Shown piece by piece: positions 1 to 6,458 of a stretch of DNA of 8,456 nt (position 1 is its first letter; each line of letters opens with the position of its first letter). Source of the stretch: Planctomycetota bacterium (GTDB lineage: Bacteria > Planctomycetota > Planctomycetia > Pirellulales > Pirellulaceae); contig JAJDEH010000261.1 in the NCBI GenBank assembly GCA_029259935.1, positions 1 through 8,456 on the forward strand, given 5' to 3'. The notes beneath the pieces were generated by a model that did no database searches, was not told the DNA's origin, and worked only from the letters and a program-made list of their open reading frames with translations. The position numbers and the translations under genes are program-made.

Positions 1-1
1 C

Positions 2-1354
2 ATGAGCGTCCGCACCGCGCAAGGCGCTGTGGCCTGGGCCATGAGCCTCGTGGCCATGCCGTTTTTGGCGTTGCCGCTGTACTGGATATTTGGCCGCAAC
101 AAGTTTCAGGGGTATATCCGCGCGCGAAGGAACGACAATTCGGCGATGCGGGACGCGGTTCGCGAGGTTGCCACCAAGGGCGTGGAACTCGGCTTACTGA
201 GGAGAACCAAGCGCTCTTCGGACCGGGTCTTGGAAGAATTGGCCCATATGCCCTTCACTAAAAAGAATCAGGTACGGTTGCTGGTGGACGGAGACGACAC
301 CTTCGGGGCTATCTTCAAGGGAATCGACGCGGCTCAAGATTATGTTGTCGTTCAGTTTTTTATCGTTCGCGATGACAATCTCGGGCGGGAACTCAAACGA
401 CGTTTGGTGGAAAAGGCTCGTGCCGGAGTACGGATCTATTTTCTGTACGACGAAGTTGGCTCTCACAGTCTTGCCAACAAATACATCCGTGAACTGCGCG
501 ACGCGGGCGTCGAGGTGCGTGCTTTTCAGACTACCAGGGGCGGCCTGTGGAATCGATTTCAATTGAACTTTCGCAATCACCGTAAGGTCGTTATTGTCGA
601 TGGCTTGCGGGCCTATGTCGGCGGGTTGAATGTCGGCGATGAGTATATGGGATTGAGCGAGCAGTTTGGCCGTTGGCGAGATACGCATGTCGAAATCGAA
701 GGGCCGGCCGTACACGCCACCCAGCTTGGATTCTTGGAAGATTGGTACTGGGCCACGGGAGCAATTCCACAACTCGATTGGACACCTCGGCCGGCCGAAA
801 ACGCCACTCAAGACGTGCTGGTGTTACCCTCGGGTCCGGCGGACCAAATTGAAACTTGCGGCATGCTGTTCACGCACTTGATCAATTCAGCGCGCCAGCG
901 ACTGTGGATCGCCAGTCCCTATTTCGTGCCGGATTCGAATGTGGTCGTGGCGTTGCAACTAGCCGCCATGCGGGGCGTGGACGTAAGAATCATGCTGCCC
1001 GAGAAGCCGGATCACTTGCTCGTCTTTCTATCCGGATTCACCTACCTCGAATCGACGGAATCGGCGGGCGTGAAGACTTATCGTTATCAGGCCGGGTTTC
1101 TGCATCAGAAGGTGATCCTTGTCGACGAGGAACTGGCTGGCGTCGGCACCGCGAATCTTGACAATCGTTCGTTCAGGCTGAACTTCGAAATCACGATTCT
1201 CGTGGACGATCGCCAATTCAACCAGCAGGTTGAAGAAATGCTGCGCCGCGACTTCGAGGAGTGCCGATTGGTCAAAGCGGCCGAGTTTCAGGAGCGGTCC
1301 GTGGTGTTTCGAGCCGCCGCGCGATTGGCTCGACTCATGGCACCCGTGCAATAG
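2..1354 (+). CDS. cls: Cardiolipin synthase (phospholipase D family), 5' end probably cut by the window
   Basis: This membrane enzyme condenses two phosphatidylglycerol molecules into cardiolipin plus glycerol. The visible 450 residues hold a hydrophobic segment at about residues 11-30 and then two phospholipase D half-domains. Both catalytic HKD motifs are intact: H193-x-K195-x4-D200 followed by GLNVGDEY-like sequence, and H368-x-K370-x4-D375 followed by GTANLDNRS. The block IASPYFVPD (about 303-311) and the RGVDVRIMLP stretch are typical of bacterial Cls. The ATG at base 2 is probably internal. From memory, residues 4-35 align with the second transmembrane helix of E. coli ClsA, so roughly 25-30 residues with the first helix are likely missing upstream. 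It ends in TAG at 1352-1354, and uvrB follows on the same strand after 107 bases. The family call is firm. The alternative is another two-HKD PLD enzyme, but the length and N-terminal helix favour Cls. Confidence 0.93.
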   Translation: MSVRTAQGAVAWAMSLVAMPFLALPLYWIFGRNKFQGYIRARRNDNSAMRDAVREVATKGVELGLLRRTKRSSDRVLEELAHMPFTKKNQVRLLVDGDDTFGAIFKGIDAAQDYVVVQFFIVRDDNLGRELKRRLVEKARAGVRIYFLYDEVGSHSLANKYIRELRDAGVEVRAFQTTRGGLWNRFQLNFRNHRKVVIVDGLRAYVGGLNVGDEYMGLSEQFGRWRDTHVEIEGPAVHATQLGFLEDWYWATGAIPQLDWTPRPAENATQDVLVLPSGPADQIETCGMLFTHLINSARQRLWIASPYFVPDSNVVVALQLAAMRGVDVRIMLPEKPDHLLVFLSGFTYLESTESAGVKTYRYQAGFLHQKVILVDEELAGVGTANLDNRSFRLNFEITILVDDRQFNQQVEEMLRRDFEECRLVKAAEFQERSVVFRAAARLARLMAPVQ

Positions 1355-1378
1355 TGCCCGTCCCTCGCGGTGCCACAC

Positions 1379-1406
1379 CTGCCGGCACGGGCAGCCCCGA
1401 GCTGCC
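1379..1406. repeat. Mutually exclusive short inverted repeats between cls and uvrB
   Basis: Three related segments lie in a row: CTGCC (1379-1383), GGCAGC (1390-1395) and GCTGCC (1401-1406). The middle one can pair with either flank, as a 6-bp stem with a 5-base loop (downstream) or a 5-bp stem with a 6-base loop (upstream). Further complementary pieces lie just outside: GTGCC 1370-1374 with GGCAC 1384-1388, and CCCGTG 1343-1348 with CACGGG 1386-1391. No run of T follows, so this is not a classical intrinsic terminator. It could be a dispersed intergenic repeat, a weak pause or attenuator site, or simply GC-rich chance pairing. Confidence 0.35.
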
Positions 1407-1423
1407 TTGGCGCGCCGCCGGGC

Positions 1424-1429
1424 TAGAAT
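1424..1429 (+). promoter_or_regulatory. Possible -10 element (TAGAAT) upstream of uvrB
   Basis: TAGAAT matches the bacterial -10 consensus at five of six positions and lies 32 bases before the ATG at 1462. No convincing -35 hexamer is found at 16-18 bases upstream (GCTGCC sits there), so the call is weak. If real, uvrB would have its own promoter downstream of the hairpins rather than depending only on read-through from cls. I saw no clear LexA-type box. Confidence 0.25.
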
Positions 1430-1461
1430 GCTTAGAGGGGATCACTTAAGTTTGGTAGTGG

Positions 1462-3579
1462 ATGGAATCTCCCGACATTCGAGGCCAAAGGTTCAAGGAC
1501 ACCGTTTTGGAATTTCAACTTCAAGCTCCCTACAAGCCCGCTGGCGACCAACCACGAGCAATTTCCGCACTCACGGAAGGGATTCGGGCGGGACGAGACA
1601 GTCAAGTGCTGATGGGAGTCACCGGTTCTGGAAAGACGTTCACCATGGCGAACGTGATCCAGAACTTCCAGCGGCCGGCGCTGGTGATTTCGCACAACAA
1701 GACGCTCGCGGCGCAACTCTACGGCGAATTCAAGGCGTTTTTCCCCCACAACGCCGTGCATTATTTTGTTAGCTATTACGACTACTATCAACCCGAAGCT
1801 TACATTCCCCAGCGCGACATCTACATTGAAAAAGATGCTTCGATTAACGATGAAATCGATCGACTGCGTTTGGCGTCGACCAGTTCACTGGTCAGCCGTC
1901 GTGATGTCATTATCGTGGCCAGTGTCTCCAGCATTTACGGCATTGGTTCGCCGGACGACTACAAAGAAATGATGGTCGCCCTCAAGCGGGGCGAAACGGT
2001 CGACCGCGACGACATGCTGATGAAGCTGGTGGATATTCAATACGAACGAAATGACGTCAGCTTTGCCCGCAGCAAGTTCCGCGTCCGTGGCGACTGTGTC
2101 GAGATTTGGCCGTCTTATGAAGAATATGCCTATCGTATCGAACTATGGGGGGATGAAGTCGACCAATTGTCGATTATCAATCCGACCAGTGGCGAAACGA
2201 TCTCGCACGAGCCGCAACTGTTTATCTACCCCGCGAAGCACTTTGTGATGCCCGAGGAACGCATCGCCGAGGCCATCGACTCGATCAAAGAGGAACTGGA
2301 ACGGCAACTGCAAAAATTCCGCGAGGAAGGCAAACTGCTGGAGGCTCAGCGCCTTAGCGCGCGAACGCGGTTCGATATCGAGATGTTGCAAGAGGTTGGG
2401 CACTGCCCAGGAATTGAAAATTACAGCGGTCCCTTGTCCGGACGCGAAGAAGGCGAAGCGGCGGAAACGTTGTACAGTTTCTTTCCGAAGGATTTCTTGC
2501 TGTTCGTGGATGAATCTCATGCCACCGTCCCGCAAATACGTGCCATGTATCACGGCGACCGCAGTCGTAAGCAGACATTAGTGGAACATGGATTTCGGCT
2601 GCCCAGCGCGCTGGACAATCGCCCGCTGAAGTTTGAGGAATGGGAGCAGGGGCTGAATCAAGTTGTCTATGTCTCCGCCACGCCGAATGACTACGAATTG
2701 GAAAAGACCGAGGGCGAGGTCGTCGAACAGATCATTCGGCCGACCGGTCTGCTCGATCCCGTGGTGGAAGTTTCGCCCGCCCGGGGCCAGGTGCCGCATT
2801 TGCTGGAACAGATTCGCCAGCGATCCGCCGTCGACGAACGCGTGCTGGTCACCACGCTCACCAAACGGCTGGCGGAAGACCTTTCCTCGTATCTCAATGA
2901 ACAGCACGTGGCCTGCAAATGGCTGCATAGCGAACTGGATGCCTTTGAACGTGTTGAACTGTTGCGAGAACTGCGCGAAGGCCGATTCGAGGCCCTGATC
3001 GGTGTGAACCTGCTACGGGAAGGGCTCGACTTGCCCGAAGTCTCCTTGGTCGCCATTCTCGATGCCGACAAGGAGGGGTTTCTGCGCAGCGAGACGTCGC
3101 TGATTCAGACGATCGGACGGTCCGCGCGAAACGTCAACGCCAAGGTGATACTGTATGCCGACAAGGTGACCAATTCGATGCAGCGGGCTATCGACGAAAC
3201 TCTCCGCCGCCGCGAACTTCAGCGACAATACAACGAAGAACACGGCATTACTCCCGAGACGATTCGCAAGAGTATTCGATCGGGCATCGAGGCCGAAGTG
3301 GCGGCGCATCGTGATGCCAATGCGGCGGTTGGGAAAACCGACGATGCGGAATACATCACCCAAGAGTACGTGAATGAACTTGAAGCCGAAATGATGGCCG
3401 CCGCCGACGAGCTGGATTTTGAACGGGCGGCCGCGATCCGCGATCGCATTACGCAGCTTCAAGATTCCATTGGCGAAAAGGTGAACGAAGTACCCGTCGA
3501 GTCTTACAAGCCACAAGGTCGCCGTCGTGGACGCGGTGCCAGGCGCGGGGCCAAGGTGCCTCGTCCGAAGAAAGGGTAG
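1462..3579 (+). CDS. uvrB: UvrABC excinuclease subunit B
   Basis: UvrB receives damaged DNA from UvrA, verifies the lesion by inserting a beta-hairpin between the strands, and recruits UvrC for dual incision in nucleotide excision repair. The 705-residue frame shows all expected parts: Walker A GVTGSGKT (52-59), the Tyr-rich beta-hairpin region with [10 protein letters not shown] (105-114) up to EKDASIN (123-129), the Walker B box DESH (350-353), the SATP motif (405-408), [13 protein letters not shown] (514-526), and QTIGRSAR (549-556). A UvrC-binding UVR coiled-coil motif lies at about 634-669. A basic tail of some 25 residues (681-705) lengthens it slightly relative to the roughly 670 residues of E. 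coli UvrB. ATG 1462 is the first start after an in-frame stop (TAG 1456), but it has no good Shine-Dalgarno sequence. TTG 1507 has AAGGA 7 bases upstream and would give a more typical N-terminus ([15 protein letters not shown]). The family is certain; the start is not. Confidence 0.97.
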   Translation: MESPDIRGQRFKDTVLEFQLQAPYKPAGDQPRAISALTEGIRAGRDSQVLMGVTGSGKTFTMANVIQNFQRPALVISHNKTLAAQLYGEFKAFFPHNAVHYFVSYYDYYQPEAYIPQRDIYIEKDASINDEIDRLRLASTSSLVSRRDVIIVASVSSIYGIGSPDDYKEMMVALKRGETVDRDDMLMKLVDIQYERNDVSFARSKFRVRGDCVEIWPSYEEYAYRIELWGDEVDQLSIINPTSGETISHEPQLFIYPAKHFVMPEERIAEAIDSIKEELERQLQKFREEGKLLEAQRLSARTRFDIEMLQEVGHCPGIENYSGPLSGREEGEAAETLYSFFPKDFLLFVDESHATVPQIRAMYHGDRSRKQTLVEHGFRLPSALDNRPLKFEEWEQGLNQVVYVSATPNDYELEKTEGEVVEQIIRPTGLLDPVVEVSPARGQVPHLLEQIRQRSAVDERVLVTTLTKRLAEDLSSYLNEQHVACKWLHSELDAFERVELLRELREGRFEALIGVNLLREGLDLPEVSLVAILDADKEGFLRSETSLIQTIGRSARNVNAKVILYADKVTNSMQRAIDETLRRRELQRQYNEEHGITPETIRKSIRSGIEAEVAAHRDANAAVGKTDDAEYITQEYVNELEAEMMAAADELDFERAAAIRDRITQLQDSIGEKVNEVPVESYKPQGRRRGRGARRGAKVPRPKKG
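1495..1499 (+). promoter_or_regulatory. Ribosome binding site candidate for an alternative uvrB start (TTG 1507)
   Basis: AAGGA lies 7 bases before TTG 1507, which is in frame with uvrB. Starting there removes 15 residues that show no resemblance to the usual UvrB N-terminus and gives a 690-residue protein. By contrast, ATG 1462 has only AGTGG directly in front of it, and a GAGGGG that lies 21 bases away, too far to act as a normal site. Confidence 0.4.
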
Positions 3580-3582
3580 CTG

Positions 3583-4740
3583 TTACTCCGAGTTGTCGTC
3601 AGCCTTCGGCTTCTCGCCCTTCACCGCCGGGCGAGCCTTCCACTTGTCAAACGCCGCCTGGCGCTCGTCGTCGTCCTTGAAGCCAAGCGTGCTGGTGCTG
3701 AACACGACTTGCTGGTGGCGTTGTAAACGCGAGAAGCCAAATTTCTTGGGATCTTCCCCCGCGAGATGAATGAGGGCGGCGAGCGCGACATCGCGAATCT
3801 GCGTCTCAAAACTCACGTTGTTAATTCGCCGTGTTGTCGTGCGCGTGTTGTCGTCCAGGTAGCTCTCCAGCAATGGCAGATGCTTCTCCGTGCCTAATTT
3901 GGCGATCATAAGCATGGCGTACTGCACAACATAAGCCTGATTGCCGTTGGTCAACGTCGACTCGGCGACTTCAATGCCCTGTTGAAGGTCATAACGCATC
4001 GAAAGAGCCAACGCCTGGTAGGCGTTTCTGCCGTCCGACCGGGCAACCCACTGGCCCAGCAATCGGCGGACCACCTCCTTGCCATTGCCACGGTCGATGG
4101 CCGTTTGGAAACTAGGCTGATAGCAGAACCCGAACACGGCCGCCGAAGCAGCTTCCGGCAGGACGATTTTCTTATTGGTCGCTATGAACAACATGGCCGC
4201 GATGGTTCCCAAGTTGAGCTGGGCGCGATGCATCCGAATGCCTTCCTGCAACTGTTGGCAACGCAACGTAAGCGCCTGCGAACCTCGTTCGGGACTCTTC
4301 TCGGCCGCGTCGATAATTTCCGATTCGGCGCGTTGCATTTCGACAAAAACGGCACGGGCGGGGCCGTCGCTGCCGATGCTCTCGCGAAACCGTTCCCATC
4401 CGGGCAAGGTGATGTCGCCTTGGCCCTCGCTCTCGGCAAATGCATCCAAACGCTTTTTGAAATCGAGCCGTTTCACGGCGTGCAGAATTCGCGCGCAGCG
4501 GAAGCGGATTTCTCGATCGGGATCGCTCAGCCCGATCTCCATGGCGGGCGCGGCCGAGAGGCCAATTTCCATCAGCCGTTGCGTGGCCGTTTCGCGCGCG
4601 GAGAACTCTTCCGCGCCAAGCTGTTGCACTAGCTCGCTGATTTCCCGAGTGGAATCCTCGCGCGGTGCTTCGGCCGCCATCACCACGGGTGCAATAGCCC
4701 ACGGCAGCAGCAAGATTGCTTGTTTCGCGATTATCTTCAT
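3583..4740 (-). CDS. Secreted HEAT-like repeat protein of unknown function
   Basis: The 385-residue product has a signal peptide: K2 and K6, a hydrophobic core at about 8-22, and a cleavage region VMAAEA (20-25), so it should act outside the cytoplasm. Residues 34-92 form a HEAT/PBS-lyase-like helical repeat unit (ELVQQLGAEEFSARETATQ, then a pair of short helices ending RCARILHAVKRLDF). A motif LPGWERFRE (112-120), followed by ARAVFVEMQRAESE (128-141), stands between this and more helical segments (about 239-330). The C-terminal tail is charged. I recall similar secreted proteins as common in Planctomycetota, but know no function. The ATG at 4740 is chosen because AAAGGA lies 8 bases upstream and it gives a clean signal peptide; a GTG at 4761 would add seven residues. 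Its TAA (3583-3585) is 3 bases from the uvrB stop, tail to tail. It probably mediates protein-protein contact rather than catalysis; this is inference. Confidence 0.8.
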   Translation of the reverse strand: MKIIAKQAILLLPWAIAPVVMAAEAPREDSTREISELVQQLGAEEFSARETATQRLMEIGLSAAPAMEIGLSDPDREIRFRCARILHAVKRLDFKKRLDAFAESEGQGDITLPGWERFRESIGSDGPARAVFVEMQRAESEIIDAAEKSPERGSQALTLRCQQLQEGIRMHRAQLNLGTIAAMLFIATNKKIVLPEAASAAVFGFCYQPSFQTAIDRGNGKEVVRRLLGQWVARSDGRNAYQALALSMRYDLQQGIEVAESTLTNGNQAYVVQYAMLMIAKLGTEKHLPLLESYLDDNTRTTTRRINNVSFETQIRDVALAALIHLAGEDPKKFGFSRLQRHQQVVFSTSTLGFKDDDERQAAFDKWKARPAVKGEKPKADDNSE

Positions 4741-4748
4741 TCCCCAGA

Positions 4749-4754
4749 TCCTTT
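4749..4754 (-). promoter_or_regulatory. Ribosome binding site deciding the start of the secreted HEAT-like gene
   Basis: Read on the minus strand, AAAGGA lies 8 bases before ATG 4740. It is the reason for preferring this start over the in-frame GTG at 4761, which overlaps and precedes this site. Confidence 0.6.
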
Positions 4755-4781
4755 GAGCCACAGGATGCCAGATGAGTCTCT

Positions 4782-4787
4782 ATTCTA
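4782..4787 (-). promoter_or_regulatory. Possible -10 element (TAGAAT) for the secreted HEAT-like gene
   Basis: On the minus strand TAGAAT lies 41 bases before the ATG at 4740. A perfect TTGACA directly abuts it (4788-4793), but with zero spacing the two cannot serve as a -35/-10 pair. Used alone as a -35, TTGACA finds only a poor partner (TGGCAT) 17 bases on. The same TAGAAT hexamer occurs before uvrB. The evidence is suggestive only. Confidence 0.2.
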
Positions 4788-5218
4788 TGTCAACGAGCCG
4801 GCGGGCGTCCAGGAAGCCTCGTCGGAATATGACAGACCCGTCTATTTCGCGGAGTTCGTCTTACGGGCGGGGAGCAAAGTGTTCCCTGTCGCCGCAACTC
4901 CAAGGCCACGGCCGGCCAGCACCGCGCGAATTGCCGGGGTTCTTGGGCCATTCGTAAACCATGAGTACGGCAGTAAGGCAATGGCACGCCACAAAAACAG
5001 AAACACAAATCGAAGGCTGGGCATCGAGACTGCCGGCCCGATCATCTCAATCATCCAGTCCGTTCGGTGAAATGAGAATCTGGGTAGCACATGTTGTCCG
5101 GATGTTGCTGCTCATCAACGTCGGCCCGAATTTGGCGTCATCAAAGACGATATCCGGTGCCGCGCCGCCTAAGGTAATTCATTGCCGTCCATAGACAGTG
5201 GTACATGGAATTCTGAAC

Positions 5219-5247
5219 TTGTTGCTTTGGAGAGGATGTTTGATAAT
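5219..5247 (+). promoter_or_regulatory. Weak sigma-70-type promoter candidate before the lipoprotein gene
   Basis: GATAAT (5242-5247) matches the -10 consensus at five of six positions. TTGTTG (5219-5224) stands 17 bases upstream but matches only three of six positions of TTGACA. It would give a leader of roughly 90 bases before ATG 5343. It could drive the lipoprotein and, by read-through, the downstream ATPase. Confidence 0.22.
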
Positions 5248-5331
5248 CGATTTGCCCGCCGATCGTGTTCAAACTCGCGTGAGGTTTCCAGTATTTCAGC
5301 ACGTCGGCGGCCAGAAAATCGTCGCCTGCTC

Positions 5332-5336
5332 GGAGG
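5332..5336 (+). promoter_or_regulatory. Ribosome binding site of the lipoprotein gene
   Basis: GGAGG lies 6 bases before ATG 5343. Reading back in frame, no ATG, GTG or TTG occurs before the stop TGA at 5280-5282, so this site fixes the start. Confidence 0.75.
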
Positions 5337-5342
5337 CTTACA

Positions 5343-6428
5343 ATGACTGCCCAAGGTCTATCCGTTCTTTCTATTTGCTTTCTGTTGTTTGGCTGTGTCG
5401 ACGGAATGAATGACAGTGTTGACTCAGCAACAAAGCCCGCGCCAAAAATAGCGGACAACGCCCCCAACTTCAAAGAGAATCCAGAGACGAAGGCGACGAC
5501 AACGGCGATCGGGAGAAAGGTGAGTGCCATCGCTGATGAGGCACATAAGTGGGAGAGAATTTCTTACCCCGAATTTGAGTGCAGCTTCGGTGACGGTACG
5601 GCTTCGGCGTCCATTTATGCAGCCACTCAACCAGACGAGAAAGGGCTTCGGTTTGCCCTCGAATTCTCGTGGCCAATGGCGGACGAAAATAAGGAAGGTT
5701 TTGCCCGGCCAGACGGGAGCAAAATTCGATTGCGACTACACTACGCTGATGGCAGTGTTGTGGCTCCTTGCCATTCCGATTTCACCAAACCTTTTTATTA
5801 TAGCCCCATGGGGCGATATTGGCACGAGCAGCTCAGGTGCGTTTTTCCGTGGGGCACGAACCAAATGCAAGAAGGGTGGTTGGAATTAGTTTTTCCCGAG
5901 CGTTCGTACTGGCTAGCGATCCCGTATGGTTTCACACGCGATCCAAGTTCAGCGAAACTTCCGACGTCGAACTCGGGGCGGCTAAAACTGGCTCCGGCAA
6001 TGAAGACACTCCCAAAGAATGCGCAGCTCGTGAATTGGAATGACGTATTCTATAAAATCGGTGCCGAAGATGACTTTTTCGTATCGCTGTTCCATTCCAA
6101 TCGCGTTTCGATGTATTCCATGCCGTTTGACGCACGTTCACAAATCAGTTTAGTGCGTAGAATCCGCAAACGCAGTTGGGATCTAAACTCACCACGCACC
6201 AGCGTGTCCATTCTCCATGAGAGTGGCTACACGCTAAAAGGCGTTGCAAGCGGTGTTCGCTTAAGTGAATATGACGCCCACCGAACCGCCGAGTTTGTTT
6301 TCAGGCGAAACCCCCGCGATGAGGAGATTCGTGACTGGGGCACTATTGTGGTCACTGTGGATGACAAGCAATGGAAAACGATAATTCCATCTAGTCTTTA
6401 CAAATACCTCCATGCTACGATTCCGTGA
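5343..6428 (+). CDS. Predicted lipoprotein of unknown function
   Basis: I do not recognise this 361-residue protein. It begins with a hydrophobic segment ending in a lipobox, L15-F16-G17-C18, so C18 is probably acylated and the mature protein anchored to a membrane. Unusually, the n-region (MTAQGLSVLS) has no positive charge. A low-complexity stretch rich in Ala, Lys, Thr and Asp (about 20-65) looks like a flexible linker. The rest looks like a beta-rich folded domain with many aromatic residues (for example RLRLHYADGS at 129-138 and GTIVVTVDD at 333-341) and three more cysteines (80, 143, 166). A GGAGG site supports the start. G or C ends 33 of codons 2-61, against 44 of 60 in the ATPase downstream, and AGA arginine codons appear, so its base use differs from its neighbours. 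The ATPase starts 30 bases after its stop, on the same strand, so co-transcription is possible. A metal-related role would be inference from position only. Confidence 0.75.
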   Translation: MTAQGLSVLSICFLLFGCVDGMNDSVDSATKPAPKIADNAPNFKENPETKATTTAIGRKVSAIADEAHKWERISYPEFECSFGDGTASASIYAATQPDEKGLRFALEFSWPMADENKEGFARPDGSKIRLRLHYADGSVVAPCHSDFTKPFYYSPMGRYWHEQLRCVFPWGTNQMQEGWLELVFPERSYWLAIPYGFTRDPSSAKLPTSNSGRLKLAPAMKTLPKNAQLVNWNDVFYKIGAEDDFFVSLFHSNRVSMYSMPFDARSQISLVRRIRKRSWDLNSPRTSVSILHESGYTLKGVASGVRLSEYDAHRTAEFVFRRNPRDEEIRDWGTIVVTVDDKQWKTIIPSSLYKYLHATIP

Positions 6429-6458
6429 ACGTGGCCTACACTGAATCAAGATTGACTC

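Larger units (their letters stand above)
4762..5342. other. Gene-poor region between divergent genes; possible decayed reading frames
   Basis: No frame here has family resemblance, a good ribosome binding site and adequate length together. Frames looked at: a minus-strand frame at 4842-5090 (82 residues, GTG start, one hydrophobic stretch RFVFLFLWRAIALLPYSW, no Shine-Dalgarno site); a 43-residue minus-strand stretch at 5047-5178 between two stops (GGAAPDIVFDDAKFGPTLMS), lacking a convincing start; and a minus-strand frame running from inside the lipoprotein gene down to 5141. These could be remnants of a gene broken by frameshifts, or chance frames. The region also contains the upstream signals of the two diverging genes. 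I see no tRNA, strong terminator or long repeat. Confidence 0.5.

Noticed and set aside
194..811. 205-codon open frame on the minus strand inside cls
   Set aside because: It lies wholly opposite an unmistakable cls with intact HKD motifs, has no family resemblance or ribosome binding site, and is explained by codon bias of the real gene.
1444..1451. Perfect 8-base palindrome ACTTAAGT just before uvrB, considered as an operator
   Set aside because: A single short palindrome with no second copy or known repressor match is expected by chance at this scale.
2143..2553. 136-codon minus-strand frame inside uvrB, and similar frames at 2578-2928 and 3013-3516
   Set aside because: All are opposite conserved UvrB motifs and lack protein-like features; they are shadows of a GC-biased gene.
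3601..3611. Short AGCC-TTC-GGCT hairpin near the uvrB end, considered as a terminator
   Set aside because: The stem is only 4 bp with a 3-base loop, lies inside the opposing coding region, and has no T-run on either strand.
3982..4632. 216-codon plus-strand frame opposite the secreted HEAT-like gene
   Set aside because: The minus-strand reading has a signal peptide, ribosome binding site and helical repeat pattern; the plus-strand one has none of these.
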